Assembly: GCA_030632465.1 (NCBI GenBank)
Contig: DAOVUR010000057.1
Location: 1 to 9,352, forward strand
Length of the DNA stretch: 9,352 nucleotides
Direction: 5' to 3'
From: a bacterium
GTDB lineage: Bacteria > Verrucomicrobiota > Kiritimatiellia > UBA8416 > CAMZLY01
Both the position numbers and the translations under genes were made by a program. Shown piece by piece: positions 5,548 through 9,352 of this stretch (its first letter is position 1; each line of letters opens with the position of its first letter). The notes below the pieces were generated by a model. It was not told the DNA's origin. It saw only the letters and a program-made list of their open reading frames with translations, and did not search any database.

Positions 5548-8500
5548 ATGAAATCACCGATAACACATAAAAAACTAATAGACTGGGCAGGCAAAGATGT
5601 CGTTGATGCCGCAGAACGCATGATCACCAAAGGCTTAGTACTTGAAGCCAATCGTGATGGTGATGAAATAACAGGCCGCGTAGCCATAGGTAGTCGCACA
5701 CTAAAAACCGCACTAACACTTCTTGATGACGGCAATATAGAGAGCCACTGCCCATGCTTCGATAACCGTGAGCGCGGCATAATATGCACTCATATAATCG
5801 CCCTAGCCCTCACCATGGTAAAACGCGCCACTGATCCTGAGCGTGAAGCCAAATACCAGGAAGAGCTACGACAAGCATCTCGCATAGAAGAAATTGACGA
5901 AAAAGAGTATATCAAACGAGCAGCAGCAGACACCGCCGGAGCAATACACGCATCAATACACATTACTCTTGCCGAGAATTGGCAAGACGGACTCCAGCAT
6001 GACAAGATACCAATTATCTGCGAAGCATCTTCCAAAAACAACCGACAAACTTTAGATAATGTCACATGCGAAATACCGCTCATTCTCAGCAAAGAAGATG
6101 AAGCTATTCTATTTGTTTTAGAAGATATAGCTGAGGGACCAGCACCAGGCCGACAAGAAATATCAAAACGCGACTTTGCTAACTTAATACGGTTATGCAA
6201 CGGACGAGCCATAGAACAAATTAATGGTAATCCTATCACCGTCAACAATGCAAAAATGAGCACCATTATCCGTATAGACCTAGACCACGAAACGGGTGAG
6301 TTGATAATAATCGCGCATACAACCCTGCCAGGCATGAGCGAAGGTCAATTCCCCTCATATATTGTCAGCGGACGCACCGGCTGGATATATGGCGCAGATA
6401 ATCTATGGCCATTAGGAAACATACTACCCGCCCCTTACCACCCTATATATCTAGAACCTATTATCATTCCACGTAATGACGTACTACGATTCTTTAAGCA
6501 GGAACTTCCGCAATTAGAAAAAACATGCGCTATCGAAAGCGAATTAACCTTTGATCTTTTCACCACCGAGCCAGCAACCCCAAAATTTATACTACACGTA
6601 AAAGGTAGCGCTGTAGCTCTTGCCGCAACCTTAATTGCACAATATGATAATATAGAATTAATCGCAGGCAAACCAGACGCAAAAGGCCATTTTTCACTAC
6701 CAGACAAAGAAGATATCCTAAGCTATAAGATCCGCAATATAGAAAGTGAGCAGGCCGCTTTAGCAATGCTAAGACATTCCGGCTTTGTAGGGGAATGTGG
6801 TGATACTCTTTCTGGCATCACCGGAGAGCATAATGTCCTCAACTTTCTTGGCACACATCTACCAACACTACGTCGCGAAGGTTGGACTGTGGATATGGAT
6901 GGCAGAGTATGCCCACACATGGATTCACTAGAATTTGCAACCCCAGTGGTAAACATCGATGATGGTGATGGCTGGTTTGATGTGGGCTTCAACTTTGAGG
7001 ATATGCAAGGTGCAACCATATCACCTGCCGATATTCAACTAGCTCTCAGAAAAAACAGTTCCTACATCAAGCATGGCGGCCGTACCATCCTTATAGATAG
7101 CAATGCAGTTGAGTCTATGTACGACGTCTTCTCCGACTGTTCAAGTGGTGACAGTGCCACCAGTGGACATTTCAAAATGTCCAATATATATGCAGGATTT
7201 GTCAAATCATCACTCGATGCCATGGACGGTATCGATATAGAAGATACTCCCGACTGGCGTAAAAAGTCGGCACAATCAAACAGAAAAATGGAACTTGAGC
7301 CAGTAGAGCTAACGGAACCACTTGCATCCACCTTACGACCATACCAAAAGGATGGAGTTCAATGGTTACGCTTCTTAGAGAAAAACGGCTTTTGCGGCAT
7401 CTTGGCCGACGAGATGGGACTAGGCAAAACATTACAAACCCTAACTTGGATAAACCTAGACCGGATCAACAAAAACTCATCCAACACACCTGTCCTGATT
7501 GTATGTCCTACCAGCTTAGTCTATAACTGGGCAGAAGAAGCTAAGAAATTTGTCCCGCACCTGCGTATACTGACATTATCCGGCAGCGATCGACATTCCA
7601 AATATGCAGATATACTTAATTGCGATATAGCAATCACTTCATACGCACTACTACGCCGTGATCTGAAAAAATTACTAGAAACAAACTTCTCAGCCATGAT
7701 TCTTGATGAAGCTCAACATATCAAAAACAGATCCACACAAAACTCACTAGCCGCCAAAAAGATACAAGCCAATCATAAATTAGTACTAACAGGAACGCCT
7801 ATAGAAAATAGCGTAAATGACATCTGGTCAATTATGGACTTCCTAATGCCAGGCTATCTAGGCAACCACCAAGCATTTAAAACCAACTACGAACGACTTA
7901 TCACCAACGGTGGCGAAGAAGCAAACTACGCGCTACGCAAGCTTCACCGTAAAATGCAGCCTTTCATTCTGCGCCGCCTAAAAACAAATGTGGCAAAAGA
8001 TCTCCCTGCAAAAATAGAAAAAATAGCCTTCTGTGAATTAACACCAGACCAGAATGCTGTCTACCAAGAACTGCTAGCCGAATCACGCCGCAAAATCGGT
8101 AATATGGTAAAAGATAACGGATTCAACAAATCGCGCATGGAAATTCTAACCACACTCCTGCGTCTACGCCAAGTATGTTGCCATCTCGATCTCTTAAAGA
8201 TGGATGACCTCAAGTCAGATAACCCATCAGCTAAAATGTCCATGTTCCTAGAACTTATCAATGAGGCTATTGATGGTGGACACAGAATCCTAGTATTTAT
8301 CCAGTTTGTCACAATGCTACACCTCCTGCGCGACCAGCTAAAGGAGATGAATATCCCTATATGCTACCTAGAGGGTTCCACAAAAGATCGTATGAAAGCC
8401 GTACATGAATTTAATAGTAATCGCGACATCCCCATTTTCCTCATCAGCCTCAAAGCTGGTGGAACCGGACTTAATCTAACCGGCGCCGATATGGTTATTC

Positions 8501-8736
8501 ATTTTGACCCATGGTGGAATCCCGCTGTAGAAGATCAGGCAACTGACCGCGCACATAGAATCGGACAGAAACGATCCGTATACAACATCAAGCTCATCAC
8601 CCGCAATACAGTAGAAGAAAAAGTACTGGCAATGCAGCGTAAAAAGAAAGCTGTAATCAATGCCGCCCTAGAGTCAGACCAACAGATGATGAAAAGCCTA
8701 TCGTGGGAAGATGTCCAAGATCTGCTCAGCTTATAA
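5548..8736 (+). CDS. SWIM zinc-finger SNF2-family ATPase/helicase-like protein
   Basis: This is a 1062-residue member of the bacterial SNF2 group, double-stranded-DNA translocases related to RapA/HepA that remodel protein-DNA complexes. A SWIM zinc finger (Cys68, Cys70, Cys80, His82 in the order C-x-C-x9-C-x-H) probably binds nucleic acid or protein. Residues 85-590 form a long middle region, perhaps the bacterial SNF2-associated domain. The SNF2 ATPase begins at LRPYQKDGVQWL (596-607), with Walker A DEMGLGKT (621-628, Lys627), the DEAQ box (720-723) and LTGTPIENS (747-755). The second RecA-like lobe has VFIQF (916-920), GGTGLNLTGAD (971-981) and DQATDRAHRIGQ (996-1007) with the expected arginine finger. 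All catalytic motifs look intact. A TAG directly before the ATG closes the frame, so 5548 is the first ATG available. No Shine-Dalgarno site is seen; the heptamer array occupies its place. The precise target is unknown. Confidence 0.95.
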   Translation: MKSPITHKKLIDWAGKDVVDAAERMITKGLVLEANRDGDEITGRVAIGSRTLKTALTLLDDGNIESHCPCFDNRERGIICTHIIALALTMVKRATDPEREAKYQEELRQASRIEEIDEKEYIKRAAADTAGAIHASIHITLAENWQDGLQHDKIPIICEASSKNNRQTLDNVTCEIPLILSKEDEAILFVLEDIAEGPAPGRQEISKRDFANLIRLCNGRAIEQINGNPITVNNAKMSTIIRIDLDHETGELIIIAHTTLPGMSEGQFPSYIVSGRTGWIYGADNLWPLGNILPAPYHPIYLEPIIIPRNDVLRFFKQELPQLEKTCAIESELTFDLFTTEPATPKFILHVKGSAVALAATLIAQYDNIELIAGKPDAKGHFSLPDKEDILSYKIRNIESEQAALAMLRHSGFVGECGDTLSGITGEHNVLNFLGTHLPTLRREGWTVDMDGRVCPHMDSLEFATPVVNIDDGDGWFDVGFNFEDMQGATISPADIQLALRKNSSYIKHGGRTILIDSNAVESMYDVFSDCSSGDSATSGHFKMSNIYAGFVKSSLDAMDGIDIEDTPDWRKKSAQSNRKMELEPVELTEPLASTLRPYQKDGVQWLRFLEKNGFCGILADEMGLGKTLQTLTWINLDRINKNSSNTPVLIVCPTSLVYNWAEEAKKFVPHLRILTLSGSDRHSKYADILNCDIAITSYALLRRDLKKLLETNFSAMILDEAQHIKNRSTQNSLAAKKIQANHKLVLTGTPIENSVNDIWSIMDFLMPGYLGNHQAFKTNYERLITNGGEEANYALRKLHRKMQPFILRRLKTNVAKDLPAKIEKIAFCELTPDQNAVYQELLAESRRKIGNMVKDNGFNKSRMEILTTLLRLRQVCCHLDLLKMDDLKSDNPSAKMSMFLELINEAIDGGHRILVFIQFVTMLHLLRDQLKEMNIPICYLEGSTKDRMKAVHEFNSNRDIPIFLISLKAGGTGLNLTGADMVIHFDPWWNPAVEDQATDRAHRIGQKRSVYNIKLITRNTVEEKVLAMQRKKKAVINAALESDQQMMKSLSWEDVQDLLSL

Positions 8737-8760
8737 GTCAGCCAACGTCGATCTCTGACT
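8736..8760 (+). other. weak stem-loop after the SNF2 gene
   Basis: AGTCAG (8736-8741) can pair with CTGACT (8755-8760) across a 13-base loop, starting at the last base of the stop codon. A run of A, not T, follows, so termination here is doubtful. The downstream gene begins 98 bases after the stop and could be read through. Confidence 0.25.
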
Positions 8761-8823
8761 AAAACCGCTTGCACGCGAGCATAAAAAGAACTACTCTTCC
8801 GTACATGTATTAATTTCTAAAAT

Positions 8824-8828
8824 GAGGA
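8824..8828 (+). promoter_or_regulatory. ribosome-binding site deciding between two ATGs of the last gene
   Basis: GAGGA lies six bases before the ATG at 8835 and only three before the adjacent in-frame ATG at 8832. The spacing favours 8835; the difference is one methionine. Confidence 0.65.
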
Positions 8829-8834
8829 ATGATG

Positions 8835-9352
8835 ATGAACAGTAAACTCCTAGCAATATTAATCGCCCTTACTTCAACACTATACACATTTGCAGATGTG
8901 AAGTTCCAAACGGGACCAACTGCCACAAAAACTAAGAACGGCACCGAAATTAAATTTTCCGTTAGCGAAACCACCGATATTGATCTTGCAATTATCAATG
9001 CATCAGGCAAAGTCGTACGACATCTTGCGGCCGGCATGCTAGGCAAGAACCCTCCAGCCCCCCTAAAGCCAGATTCCCTTAAACAGACCATTATATGGGA
9101 CGGTAAAGATGATTCAGGAAAAGTTGTTACAGAAAAATGCACCGTACGTGTACGGCTCGGCCTTCACGGAAGCGCAGAAAAATATGTTGGTTGGAACGCC
9201 TATACATTAGATAACATGATTGAGGGACTCGGAGTTAATAAAAAAGGAGAGTTATTTGTTATCGGCACAGAAAACTTTTGGGGACGCAGCACTATTTCCG
9301 TTTTCTCTCGCGAAGGAAAATACCTCAGAACCATACTACCACGCCCAGGAGA
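8835..9352 (+). CDS. secreted protein with FlgD-like Ig domain and beginning of a beta-propeller (partial, 3' end outside window)
   Basis: The first 172 residues are present. Residues 1-20 are a signal peptide: Lys4, then LLAILIALTSTLY, with probable cleavage after Thr-Phe-Ala before Asp-Val, so the product is exported. Residues 21-118 look like a FlgD-type immunoglobulin-like domain: LAIINASGKVVRHLAAG, then IIWDGKDDSGKVV, then TVRVRLGLHG. This is the W-D-G-x-D-x-x-G-x-x-V pattern of such domains. From about 130, LDNMIEGLGVNKKGELFVIGTE and ISVFSREGKYLRTILP look like the first blades of an NHL-type or related propeller. The combination is seen in large secreted proteins of Planctomycetota and Lentisphaerota-like bacteria, from general family knowledge. 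Function is unknown; binding of carbohydrate or protein at the cell surface is possible. The 98-base gap to the SNF2 gene gives no reason to link their roles. Confidence 0.85.
   Translation, partial: MNSKLLAILIALTSTLYTFADVKFQTGPTATKTKNGTEIKFSVSETTDIDLAIINASGKVVRHLAAGMLGKNPPAPLKPDSLKQTIIWDGKDDSGKVVTEKCTVRVRLGLHGSAEKYVGWNAYTLDNMIEGLGVNKKGELFVIGTENFWGRSTISVFSREGKYLRTILPRPG

Noticed and set aside
7379..8736. Restriction or defence system built around the SNF2 ATPase
   Set aside because: No methylase, nuclease or other defence partner is encoded beside it. SWIM-SNF2 proteins also occur as ordinary solitary chromosomal genes.
8761..8790. Terminator hairpin in GCTTGCACGCGAGC
   Set aside because: The stem is short, needs a G-T pair or a very small loop, and is followed by A-rich rather than T-rich sequence.

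Overview
The window reads as bacterial chromosome of moderate, somewhat AT-leaning composition. It holds five protein-coding genes, two of them cut by the window ends. The conserved genes (gdhA, cysE/epsC-type, rsmB, a SWIM-SNF2 ATPase) are too widespread to place the organism. A secreted FlgD-like/propeller protein and a long W-A-x-x-(D/S)-P helical-repeat protein, in a genome rich in short intergenic tandem repeats, suggest the Planctomycetota-Verrucomicrobiota-Chlamydiota superphylum, perhaps Kiritimatiellota or Lentisphaerota. That placement is inference from family resemblance and could not be tested.

Layout. The left third is transcribed leftward. Positions 1-666 carry the N-terminal half of an NADP-type glutamate dehydrogenase. 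Positions 667-1105 are non-coding and contain a nested inverted-repeat element (785-980). Serine O-acetyltransferase (1106-2083) and RsmB (2199-3488, TTG start) follow. The right two thirds are transcribed rightward. They hold a membrane-anchored or lipoprotein-like helical-repeat protein (3663-5390), a 1062-residue SWIM-SNF2 ATPase (5548-8736) and the start of a secreted protein (8835 to the window end). The switch in direction lies at 3489-3662, which contains a perfect 16-bp palindrome.

Function. gdhA and cysE are entry points for nitrogen into glutamate and serine into cysteine, and rsmB is ribosomal RNA maturation. No obvious multi-gene system links the genes, and spacings of about 100 bases or more with repeats between them argue for mostly separate transcription units. 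There is no sign of phage, transposase, CRISPR or a defence cassette.

The most unusual content is between the genes. In-phase heptanucleotide repeats sit at gene borders. Two families carry a stop triplet at a fixed place in nearly every unit, and because seven is not a multiple of three the arrays stop all three frames on the transcribed strand. Two arrays contain the natural stop codons of cysE and rsmB. A third, stop-free family supplies the ribosome-binding site of cysE and reaches its start codon. A second oddity is a cysteine-rich N-terminal region on the serine acetyltransferase. A third is the nested inverted repeat downstream of cysE.
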